A stretch of 64,000 nt of DNA from Tiliqua scincoides. Taxonomy: Eukaryota; Chordata; Lepidosauria; Squamata; Scincidae. Position 1 is the stretch's first letter. Every line of letters begins with the position of its first letter. The position numbers and the translations under genes were made by a program. Below, one piece after another: positions 22,696-33,600 of this stretch. The notes beneath the pieces were generated by a model. It was not told where the DNA came from. It saw only the letters and a program-made list of their open reading frames with translations, and did not search any database. The DNA is taken from NCBI RefSeq assembly GCF_035046505.1, contig NC_089824.1, positions 33,360,274-33,424,273 of the forward strand. Direction: 5' to 3'.

Positions 22696-23052
22696 CTGTG
22701 TTTCTCAAACTGTGGATTGGGACCCACTAGGTGGGTTGTGAGCCAATTTCAGGTGGGTCCCCATTCATTTCAAAACTTTATTTTTAATATATTAGACTCG
22801 ATGCTACCATGGTATGTGACTGCATTTGGGGAAATGTCACCGACCTATACTTTTAACAAGCTACTATGTATATGCTTTGAACAATGATAGTAAACAGGAC
22901 CTACTCCTGGGTAGGATTGCAGCTGAGGATTATTAAAAAATTTATCCTGCTTGATTATGTCACTTGTAGTTATGACATCACTGCCGGTGGGTCCCTACAG
23001 ATTCTTCATTCTAAAAAGTGGGTCCTGGTGCTAAAAGGTAGAGGAACTCGTG
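22696..23052 (+). mobile_element. hAT-like non-autonomous transposon (subfamily A)
   Basis: Starts CTGTGTTTCTCAAACTGTGG and ends 'gaggaactcgtg'. Full-length relative of 3020 and 40419. No matching flanks found. Confidence 0.75.
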
Positions 23053-23107
23053 GTCACCTCCAGGCATTACAATGCGCGGGTGGTGTGGCAGCCTCTTGAG
23101 GACACCA

Positions 23108-23185
23108 TCCTATGCTTAGCTACTCAGAAGTAAGTCCCATTGTCTTCAATGGGGCTTACTCTCAGGAAAGAATGCACAGGAACGA
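23108..23185. repeat. 90 bp palindromic MITE-like unit
   Basis: Shows 'atcctatgcttagctactc', 'agaagtaagtcccattg' and 'aatggggcttactctcagg'. Abuts the CpG-rich start of IMPA1. Confidence 0.7.
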
Positions 23186-23199
23186 AGCCTCGTCAAGCA

Positions 23200-23690
23200 C
23201 AAGTGCTCGATGTTCAGGCACACTTCTGCAAAGAGCATGGAGGTGCAAAGGCCGAGCATGCCACAACCCACGCGAGCTTCTGCCTGCACACAGCCCCGTC
23301 TGTGTGGGGTCAACAGCGCTGCATCGATTCCCCCTTCATCCAGAACGACGTCCCTTTTCCAGCAGCGCGCGCACGCCACGCCTTTCCATTGCAAGACACT
23401 CGCTGCCCTCGGGCCAGCCCTGACTCCACCTCTCCAGAGCAGCAGGACACGCCAGAGCCAATGACAGGCAGGCAGGCAGATGGCGCGAGCGCGCGGCTCC
23501 CTCTGTGCCTGCGGGCGCGATAACGGCAACAGCGTGACAGCAGCGAGAGTGCAAAAAGCTCAGTCCCCGTGGAGACTGCGCAGTAGGTCCGTTGATGTCG
23601 TCAAGAGGCGGATGCGGCGCTGGAGATACAGTGTAGCCAGAGCGCCTGGACGTCCTGACGGTAAGCCCCGGGCCGCAGGAGGGGGGGTGC
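23200..23690 (+). promoter_or_regulatory. IMPA1: CpG-rich IMPA1 start with probable non-coding exon 1
   Basis: CG-dense block about 4 kb upstream of the IMPA1 start codon. The sequence 'ggacgtcctgacg' is followed at 23661 by a consensus donor GTAAGC. The coding exon at 27598 has a good acceptor (ctctttatctag) only 6 nt before ATG, so a spliced 5' UTR exon ending at 23660 is expected. The exact transcription start is not visible. Confidence 0.55.
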
Positions 23691-24189
23691 GCCTGCAGGC
23701 ACTTCATAGGCTTTGCTCCAGCTCCGGTGCGGCTGTTCTTTGCCCTTGCCTGCCAGTCCAGTGCCTCTGCCTCCCTCCCTCTTGGCTGGCCACGCTCAGG
23801 TGAGCACGCACCTTGCCCATGCCCAGGGGGCACTTCCTTAGGGTTAGTTCCAGGGCTGCCTCTGGCTCAGATCTCAGGCCCCTTGAATGCCAGTCTCAGG
23901 GGCGAGCCCTGGACTGAAAGAGCCTCGGTTGGTTGCAAGCAGCACAGTCCCTGTGCATTCCCACCACCTGTGCCAACCCCAAAAGCATTGGCGCATCCTA
24001 AGGACAAGGTCGCAACAGTGGCACCCTGGGACATACGTAAAAAAATATACAATCAACCCAAAACTGGTGGGACCACAACATTGGAAAGGTTGTTGAAGAT
24101 GAGAATGCCAAAATATATGGAATTTCCAGACTAACATCGATCACATAATACACCGGACATAACTGCAGTTATATACTGTAACTGTACAT

Positions 24190-24500
24190 AACTGTAGTTG
24201 CACCAAGATGCAAGTCTCTTGCTGTCTTATGTGCTCCCTGAGGCATGTCATGGGCCACTGTGAGATACAGGAAGCTAGACTAGATGGACCTTTGGTCTGA
24301 TCCAGTGAGGCTCTTCTGATGATCTTATATTCAGCTGACAAGATTGCAGGTTGCACCAGGTTGCAGGTCTTTTGTTGTATTCAGTGCTTCCTGAAGCATG
24401 TAGTGTGCCTGTGAGTGTAGTCATTCCTGTGAGATACAGGAAGCTGGACTAGTTAGGCCTTTGACCAGATCCAGCAGGGATGTTCTTATGAGAAGAAAGG
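24190..24500 (+). mobile_element. Two adjacent CR1-type LINE 3' ends
   Basis: 24190-24335 and 24345-24495 each contain 'gcaccaagatgcaagtc' or 'gcaccaggttgcaggtc', 'acaggaagct', 'ctgatccag' or 'cagatccag', and an end with 'ttctgatgatctta' or 'tgttcttatgag'. Both lie on the plus strand in IMPA1 intron 1. Confidence 0.7.
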
Positions 24501-25117
24501 AAAACAATTCAAAAGAATCGATGTAGCAATACCAGGTAACAGGAAAACAAATTGGAAAAAAGAATAACAAAATCAAAGATTTACAAATAGGAATTGAAAG
24601 GTTGTAGCAGAAGAAGACCAGAGTAATCCCAGTGGTGATTAGTACCCTCGTCGCAATTCCAAAACATCTTGAAGAGCATCTGATGGCATAGGGGCCCCAG
24701 AAATTACCATCCACCAACTACAAAAAGCAGCTTTGTGGGGACCAGCTTGAGGACAATATTTATAACAGCGAAATAGGATAAAAGTCAGGCATCCCATGTC
24801 CTGGGGAAGGACTTATATCTGGGTAAAACAAACCAGTTGATAACACCTGTCTGTGTGAAAATCTCATAATGATCTTATAGTAGCATAGCACATATATAAG
24901 AATTCAATCACAAAAGCAATCAAGCTTTGTATAGTGAATATCTGTGAAGGACCCCTGAGACTATACATTTTTGAACACAAACATACTTACATATATACAT
25001 ACAATTTTGAATATCACGTGTGTAGAAGTAGAGGAGGGGTGCAAGAATATATTAAGTGCCCTGATGCTCCCTGTCATACTGCACATAGAACTCATTATTG
25101 CTATTGACATGTTAATG

Positions 25118-25450
25118 CAGGGGTGTCAAACATAAGGCCCCGGGACCTGGATGCAGCCCCCAGAAGCTTTTTATCTGGCCCTCAGGCTCTCAGCTGCTGA
25201 GGTGTTACAGCCGTAATGGCAGCCCACATGATAATTGGGCTTTCCCAAATCTTGAAATATGATCAAGATTTGCGTACTTTCTCTTCTGTAATTAGCAGTT
25301 AATGAGTTTCTATATGAGAACAGGGTCTGATTTCTGGCCATTAGCTGCTTAATGATGTCACTTTCTGCTTAATGACATCACTTCCAGCCCTCAGCTGGAG
25401 CCCTGAATGCTAACTTCAGCCCTCTGTATGAAACGAGTTTGACGCCCCTG
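25118..25450 (+). mobile_element. hAT-like non-autonomous transposon
   Basis: Ends CAGGGGTGTCAAAC and GTTTGACGCCCCTG, flanked by a perfect 8 bp duplication tgttaatg (25110-25117 and 25451-25458). No transposase. In IMPA1 intron 1. A fragment of the same family is at 59025-59181. Confidence 0.88.
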
Positions 25451-25759
25451 TGTTAATGGGTTTGGGGTGGGGGAGACAGATTTTCCTAGAAGCAGAGTAT
25501 TGCTGTTGAGTGAAACTATTGATAGGAAAATGAAACATCCACACAACAGATGTGCTGGATCCTCCACAGTAAATGAATAAGGGCTGTTAATGGGTAGCAC
25601 CATAAACTGATTACCTGGACCTTTTGAAAGCTCTGGTAGACTTACTTCTGAGCATGAGGGCTGCACTTTTGGAGCTCATGGGTAAGAACTACTCATAGTC
25701 TCATTATTCATGAGTGCATTTATCGTGGATTGTGTTCAGGGTGTATGTGCTCTACAAAG

Positions 25760-25835
25760 GGTGCAATCCTCTAACACTTCTCTCTTATAGAAATATTGAA
25801 TATAATGGGATTTACTTCTCAATAAATGTGTATGT
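25760..25835. repeat. 90 bp palindromic MITE-like unit, diverged
   Basis: 'gtgcaatcctctaacac' and 'aatgggatttacttctcaat' follow the pattern of the unit at 8518. Confidence 0.5.
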
Positions 25836-26574
25836 CTTCTCAACAACTGAAAATGATGTTAAAAAACAAACAGATCTGTTTAAGAAGCTTACCATCTAGT
25901 ATTCTACAAGAAAGCCCACCTTTTTTTAAACCCCACTCCAAGTTTTCCCCCTTCTTGCTTACTTTTATAAATATAGCCTGACACCTAGTATCATATCTTA
26001 TCACAAGACAGGCCAGTTTCAAGTGTATGGACAGGAATATTTCTCTTGTCACAGTTACAGCAGTACATATTTGTTCTGTCCTGCAGTGTGCAGGTTGGGA
26101 AAGATGGGAAATAGAGAAGTCAGTTTGTAACCCAGGATTACACATTGTGCTGGATTGAGGAAAGGCAAATTGCAGCACATCTTTTCCTCCACCATTGCAA
26201 ATCCATCATCACTGTACATAAGCCTTGTCAGTCTCCTTATCTGAGCTGCCATCTTAATTGCATTTGTATCTCTTTGGGGAGAAGAGTGTTCAGAGGTTTT
26301 TTTGTACTCGGTGCTTTTCATCTGTACAAAACCTCTGCAAAAGAAGGTGGAAAACCAAATATTGGAACCACTGAATTCTGAGCAAATTTGCTTAGGAGAG
26401 TACTTTTCTGGAATTCTGTTTCTGACTGATAACGAAATTTACTAGTTCTGATTTAATAAGAAGCCTAAACATTTCTGTGATTATATAAAGTTGTTAAATA
26501 GTGTGTATCTGTACACCATTTGGATCTTTTTATAGATAGATATAGCTAACAAAATAATAATATTAACACAGCAC

Positions 26575-26690
26575 TGATTCTGTGCATGTGTACTCAAAAG
26601 TAAGTTTGACTGTCTCAGGGAAACTTACTCCCAAGTGCAGAAGAGTGCCTACTCCTGGGGGAACTTACTCCCAAGAGTGCAACCTTGATT
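26575..26690. repeat. Two partial 90 bp units
   Basis: 'gatt ctgtgcatgtgtactcaa', 'gaaacttactcccaag' and a second 'gggaacttactcccaag' with 'gtgcaacctt'. Half copies in tandem. Confidence 0.5.
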
Positions 26691-26888
26691 CAAACTTCTG
26701 AGAAAAACTCATATTGAACAATTAAAACATTAAAATTTAATATGTCATCAAGGGTATCAGTAAGGCAACATAGTAAGTATTTTCTGGAATGGACTCTGTA
26801 TGGAGAACTGAATGGTAGTTTACAATTGCCTATCATGTCAGCATGTGTATAAAAGCTGAGCCAGAACACAGCAAATTCTTTTGAAGTT

Positions 26889-27515
26889 AAGAATATAAGA
26901 ACATAAGAACAGCCCCACTGGATCAGGCCATAGGCCCATCTAGTCCAGCTTCCTGTATCTCACAGCGGCCCACCAAATGCCCCAGGGAGCACACCAGATA
27001 ACAAGAGATCTCATCCTGGTGCCCTCCCTTGCATCTGGCATTCTGACATAACCCATTTCTAAAATCAGGAGGTTGCGCATACACATCATGGCTTGTAACC
27101 CATAATGGATTTTTCCTCCAGAAACTTGTCCAATCCCCTTTTAAAGGCGTCTAGGCTAGACGCCAGCACCACATCCTGTGGCAAGGAATTCAACAGACCG
27201 ACCACACGCTGAGTAAAGAAATATTTTCTTTTGTATGTCCTAACCCGCCCAACACTCAATTTTAGTGGATGTCCCCTGGTTCTGGTATTATGTGAGAGTG
27301 TAAAGAGCATCTCCCTATCCACTCTGTCCATCCCCTGCATAATTTTGTATGTCTCAATCATGTCCCCCCTCAGGCGTCTCTTTTCTAGGCTGAAGAGGCC
27401 CAAACGCCATAGCCTTTCCTCATAAGGAAGGTGCCCCAGCCTCGTAATCATCTTAGTCGCTCTCTTTTGCACCTTTTCCATTTCCATATAGGGAGTATTT
27501 AGGCACATTTTAATT
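26889..27515 (-). mobile_element. CR1-type LINE 3' end with ORF2 C-terminus
   Basis: On the minus strand 27508-27086 encodes the CR1/L2-type C-terminal region: EKVQKRATKMITRLGHLPYE, RRLRGDMIETYKIMQG, KRKYFFTQRVVGLLNSLPQD and LDKFLEEKS. The 3' untranslated end runs to the octamer tail (TTCTTATG type) at about 26890. Open over 140 codons, so fairly young. In IMPA1 intron 1, antisense to the gene. Confidence 0.85.
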
Positions 27516-27603
27516 CTTTTTATTACAACATCACAGTCATACAGTATTTATGATCTTTTAACATGTGTACATTGTGAAGTATGTACTCTTTATCTAGGGA
27601 AAG

Positions 27604-30600
27604 ATGGCTGATCCTTGGCAAGAATGCATGGACTATGCAGTTACTTTGGCAAGAAAAGCTGGAGAAGTATGTAGTCCTAGTTTGTTTTATATCCTTTTTT
27701 AATTTATTAAGCATGTTATTTATTCTGAAACCTCCTATATGTCATCTAGGAGAGCTTCATTTGCAGATCTGTCTATTTTGACAGGGTTCTATATTACTGG
27801 TACAAAGCATTTAAGCATGCTATTTGAATCAAGGTTATTTCAACTATATTTAAAAAGAAACAGAATTATGTTTTTAGCCATCTGTATTATGGGCCCAGTC
27901 TTATTCAACATTCCAGGACTGATGCAGCTGTGCCAATGGAACATGCATTACATCCTGCTTTGGGGTGGCAGTCATGGAGATCTCCTCAACATAAGAGAAT
28001 ATTTGTTCCCTTACCTTGGGGCTGCATTGCGGCTGCATCAGCTCTGGACAGTGGGATAAGATTGGGCCCTATGGAATGTTTTAAGGTGACTATGGTGCCA
28101 TTCAGATGAGATGTTATGAACACCTATCCTCCATAGTCCTACCTGTCCTGTTTTCTAAGTGTAGACATGGCTAAGTAGTAAGAAGTGCTGGGAACTTACA
28201 AAGCAAGTAAGGAAGCCAGATGCAGTTTAAAAGATAAAATTAAGGGTAAAGTTAGTAAGACGTGGTCAACTTTGTAAGTAATCTCAGAAGGTTTTCATAT
28301 ACAGAATGTATACTGGCCTACTTTATTAATGGTTTTTCAAATTTTCTTCACAGGTCATCCGGGAGGCATTGACAAAGGACATAGCTATTATGACTAAAAG
28401 CTCTCCATCTGATCTTGTGACGGTTACTGATCAAAAAGTGGAAAACATGCTTATTTCCTCTATAACAGAAAAATATCCTTCTCATAGGTATGGCATATTT
28501 TAGAATTTATGCTTTTTGGCATTGAGGAGAGACATCTTCAAGCCCACTGTGAAGCCATGGTGGAAATCAAGTACAAAGCGCCAGTACATTAAAGGATGTT
28601 GTTCTCATTTTGTGTCAAGGCTTTTTCCCCCTCAGTGTTCCAATATCCTAGCTCAATGACAGCCCAATCCTATCCCTGGTGGAACTGCCAGGTGCAACGG
28701 CACCAAAATGGTGACCACTGTATCCTGCAGCCCCGCAGAGGCCCTTCACCCAAGAAAGCGCACAGGCCCTGCAATGGGTTTACACGAGTCTGTGCCAGTG
28801 GTTTTGCTTTTCAGGTCAACTTTTCAGCCCAACATGGGAGATAGGGTCTCCCTATCTCCACACTCCCCCCTGCAATATTTACTGTTGCAGCCCCTCCCTT
28901 GGCCAGTGCTCAGTGGTGATGCACAGGACAAATCTCCATTTAATATATTCCAGGTTCAGGAACCACAGAAGATTCAGTAATGGCTAGTTTCAGACAAAAC
29001 CATAGTTTCTTTTCGCATCTGAACCTTAACCTGTCCACAGATAGTAGTTTGATTATCTATGGTTTCAGGTAATACCTGAATTCACAGACCATTGACAAAC
29101 CACACATCTGGCTGTTGCTCTGTCTCAAATGTGCTACTGTACCCCAGGCAGAGAATTGAACTTATGAAGCTGGGTTCCAAGCGGAAGGGAAACAGAAGGC
29201 TGCTCTAATCAACAGTTTATGTGTTGTCAGTGGTTGGCAACCTTCAGTCTCGAAAGACTATGGTATAAGCCTACAGCACCTGGTATTCCCAGGCGGTCTC
29301 CCATCCAAGTACTAACCAGGCCTGATCCTGCTTAGCTTCCAAGATCAGACAAGATCAGGCATGTGCAGGGTAACAGTTGCATTGTCAAGCTCTAACTATG
29401 GTATGAATTCTTAATTATGGGTAGCACAAACCATGGGTTCACACTGTATCTGAACCCAGCCAATGTCCTGAGAGGATCCAGCTTGGGATACTGAATTATA
29501 TCAGTTGTGTGAAGTTGCTAACTTTTTTAAGTTAGCAAGTTTTTCTGAGTTACAGTGATTATGAATTATTATAAATTGGAGACTAGCTCAAAAAATCTGC
29601 ATTGTTCTGCTATACAGAGGCTTTTAATATATTTTTTAAAAATATTTTTTTACCTAGTTTTATTGGAGAAGAATCTGTTGCAGCTGGTGCAGGAAGTACC
29701 TTGTCAGATAATCCCACTTGGATTATTGACCCAATTGATGGAACTACTAATTTTGTACATAGGTATGTATCTTCTCCTTGTTTGGATTCATATCTGAATG
29801 TTTTGTTTCTCTGAAATTAAAGCAAGATTTTCCAAGCTATGTTGTAAATTTTCTGTCTTTTACTAGCCTAGGAGTAGTTTCCAAAGATGTATTTCTCTAC
29901 TCTCCACTTAGGCAATTCTTATGCAATCACTCCTTATCATTTTAAATTATGCCTCTGAGTTTACTGGTGCAATATGCTTGTTTTTTGTTTTGCTTTCAAG
30001 GTTTCCCTTTGTGGCAGTTTCAATTGGCTTTGTTGTGAAGAAAGAGGTAACTTCCAGTTTCATTTTTATATTCATTTATAAAGCAAAATACTTTCATCAC
30101 ACCTTCTTTCCAGAATGTTGCCTTGTGTATTTATTTATAAAACTAAAACATTGTATTTTCCTGGTGGCAGATGGAATTTGGAATTGTCTATAGTTGTGTA
30201 GAAGATAAAATGTACACAGGAAGGAAAGGAAAGGGGGCATTTTGCAATGGGCAAAAGCTTCAAGTGTCAAAGCAGCAAGGTAAGGCTTCTTCTGCATTTA
30301 TATAGTATTATAGTAAGTTAACCGCTTCCTGTTAACCTCATTCAAGTGTTTTTAAGTGGTCAGGCTGCCGACAGACTTATAAACCTGTAGGCTTACAGTG
30401 ACCTGTGTAAGGAAGAATATTTTTCATCTAGTAAACCTTTAAATCATATTAATGAGCACATGGGAGGGCACATGGGGGACATGGAGGAGGGGTTCCCTGT
30501 GTCTGTGGTCTCTGTATCTGTGTGTGTGTGGGGGGTGTCCTTGGAATGAATTCCCTACAGATATGGAGGCATGCCTGTACTTCTTAAATGAAAAATGTTA

Positions 30601-33600
30601 AACATTCATTATTGGTTTTGTTTCCTTTGAACAACAGTGACTGAATATAAATTATTGTTACAGGTACAATTGATAACCTCTTTTTATGTACTTTTCAGAT
30701 ATTACAAAAGCACTCTTAGTGACAGAGCTGGGATCTAACCGGGATCCAGAGGTTTTAAATACTGTTCTTTCTAACATGCGGAAACTTCTCAACATTCCTA
30801 TCCATGGGTATGTCACCTTCTTGTTCGTCTTTCATTTGTTTCATTCTTGGTAGTGTCCTTGTCAAGTGCCTCTCTGCAAATAGATCTAGCCCATAAACCC
30901 AGTGAGATTATTCCCAGGTCCTAAGAAAGGACACCATTCTCTTTACCCCCAATGTTGGCCTTCCATTAAACAAGCTGTTTGCAGAAGGAAGGGAGTTTTT
31001 CCCACCTGGAAAGATCAAAAAGCAAGCACCAGAAAGGGGAAAGAAGAATGTTTACTGGTTCTTGGGTTACAAAGAACTGTGTGGCTTCTTCAAGGCATGG
31101 GCAATAATGCAGGAGCAAGAAGAGAAGTACAAGCGATAGGAATTGGGAAATAAGCAGTGGAGGGAAAGGTATGACTGGAATGGACGTTATTGCAGAGGGG
31201 CCTGTGCAATAGTGCAGTTATTTGCTCACAAATGACAGTGTGAGGCCTACGTGTTAAAATGGTGTGTTTTACACCATAAGTTACAGAGCAGTCCTACACA
31301 TGGCTATTCATAAGCAAGTCTTGCTGTGTTCAGTGGTACTTTTTCCCAAGTAAGTGTGTATAGGATCTCAGCCTTACAGCCTAATCCTAACTTGCACTGG
31401 AATAGGCAGGCCAACTGTCCTGCACCATATCCAATGCAAGTTAGGAGGTAGAAGGAGCACATCTCAAAGTAAGGGGACATGTCCCCTTACCCTGAGTAAT
31501 GCCCCAGCCACTATAATGGGGCTACTCAGATCTGCACCAGTGATATCACTGGCACAGTTCCAAGCAGCCCAGTGTAATGCCAGGCTTCTCGGGAGAGGAG
31601 TTAGGATCCTGCTGAAGTGCCAGAGGCTGGTTCCGTCCACCTCCTGGACCTGGTCTGTCCACTGTCCCACCCTCCCCCTGCCTGGAAACATCTTCCTTCT
31701 GCCCTCCCCAAACCCTGTGCCAGCCTCCCCAGGCCAGCACAACCTTAACTGCTCAGGCTGGCATGGAGTATGGATGTGGCCTCTGCGGGCCAGCGCATAT
31801 CCTTGTGCTAGTCCAGCTGACTCTCCTGGAAGTGCAAACAAGCCTTATGGTACATTTGTGACAATCCTGCGTCGGTGCAAGGGACTTGCACTGGCTGAAG
31901 AGCAACTCAGGATTGTGCTCTTAGACCGCAGTCCTAACTTGTGCTGGAGACAGGGAGGCCAGCGTGCCTATGCTGTATCCAGTGCAAGTTTCAAGCAGTC
32001 AGAGGCTCAGCCAAGGGCAAGAGGAAACTTTTCCCCTTACCCTGGGGAGAGCCACTGCAGTCCCAATGGGGCTACTCAGACCCATGCCACCTCCAGGGGT
32101 GGTGCAAATCTGAGCAGCCCAGGACTGCCCTCTGCTGCCTGGGAACAGTGTCAGGATCCAGCATAACTGTCAGGTCCTGGACCTGTGTCCCGCTCCCTGC
32201 TCACCTCCCTGGGAACACCTCCCTCCCACTTTCTCCCCATGCCCCCCAGACCTCTGTATTGGCCAACACGACTTGCCCTATCCTCAGGGCCCAGGGCTCT
32301 TCTGTCTCCCAGAGAAGTGGCACAAAAGTGTTTCACAGCACTTTTGTGACACTCCTGGGCCAGCACAAGGGACTTGCATCGGTCCAAGTCTCCCTTAGGG
32401 CGCAATTCTATCCTGCAGGCAAGCCAAGAGGCTTGCGCTGTATCCAGTGCAGGATAGTGACCAGAAGCAGCTTAGCCAGAGGCAAGGGAAAACTTTTCCC
32501 CTGACCCTGGGTGAGGGCCACTGGCCCCTATAGGTCTCCTCAGACTTGCTCCACTTCTGGAGGTGGCACAAGTCCGAGGAGAGTGGAGCGGCTTGAAGCC
32601 GCTCCGTTCTCCACAGGAACAGGAGTTGGGATCCGGCATAACTGGATAATACAGGGTGATAATACAGGGTGACTCATAATGGTCTCTGGGAATTTGGTGA
32701 ACCATAACACCATAATAGTAAGGGATACAGAAACAGAGCACATGGTGATAGAAAGAGAAAGTCTCCATTTTTTGTATGCTTGCACACGAGGGAATCAGTG
32801 CTTCCTTGGCTGTTTGGGGGAGTTCCTGTCAATCAGGATGGCATCAGGCATAGGGAAGGCTTACTGTGTTTTGGAGTACGTATGTGAAAAAGAGTCCTTT
32901 GGCATAGTTCAATAGCACTTGTTTGCTCGATTTCCCCTGGTTACTTTTTAAGGACAAAGTGTTTGTACTGTCCCATCCCAAGATTTAATGGAAGTGAAAC
33001 ACATTACCATGGCTGTCACTCAGGTGGACCAGGCAATGCTGGCATGAGTTTAAGCTGAATTACAGGATTGACATTTGCCATGTCACAAAGGGACACATCT
33101 AGCATTTATAAGGTCTGTAAAAAACTTTGAACATTTCTCTATCCATTACCATTAACTACGTTACCATATCCCTTTCCGTTACAATAAAATCCCATGCACT
33201 AAAATTCCAGAGACCGTTATGACTCACCCTGTAAGATAGCCATTGGCTGAGCTTTTCTGGGGAGAGTATTCCATAAACATAAGGAATGTATTCCATGAAC
33301 CTTAAACATGCCATAACTGAGCCTGTCATTCACCACCTCACTTCAAGTGACAGTGGGGGGCATCTGGAAGAGGGCCTCCCATGCCCTTCTAAGTCCAGAA
33401 ACAGGTTGATGGAGTGGTACCCCAGTTCCAAACCATGAAGGACTTTAAAGGTATATGCTAGATCCTTAAGTTGTTCCCAGAAATAGATGAAAAACTAGTT
33501 AAGCTGCTTGAGTAGTGGTGAGAGACGGTCCCTACAATGGATTACGCTTAGCAATCCTGGGACTGCCCTGTGGTTTCCAGACAGCCTTCTGTGGCAGTCT

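Noticed and set aside
23146-23833. Several overlapping frames in the IMPA1 CpG block
   Set aside because: High GC content removes stops by chance; frames exist on both strands and none resembles a protein.
29268-29388. 5S rRNA gene on the minus strand
   Set aside because: Strongly similar to 5S rRNA, but diverged at the 5' part, fused to a LINE-type tail and located in an intron, so a SINE.
31354-32504. Open frames of 270 and 187 codons on the plus strand
   Set aside because: They run across tandem copies of a GC-rich inverted-repeat element, begin inside a 90 bp unit, and change frame between homologous copies. No protein family is recognisable.
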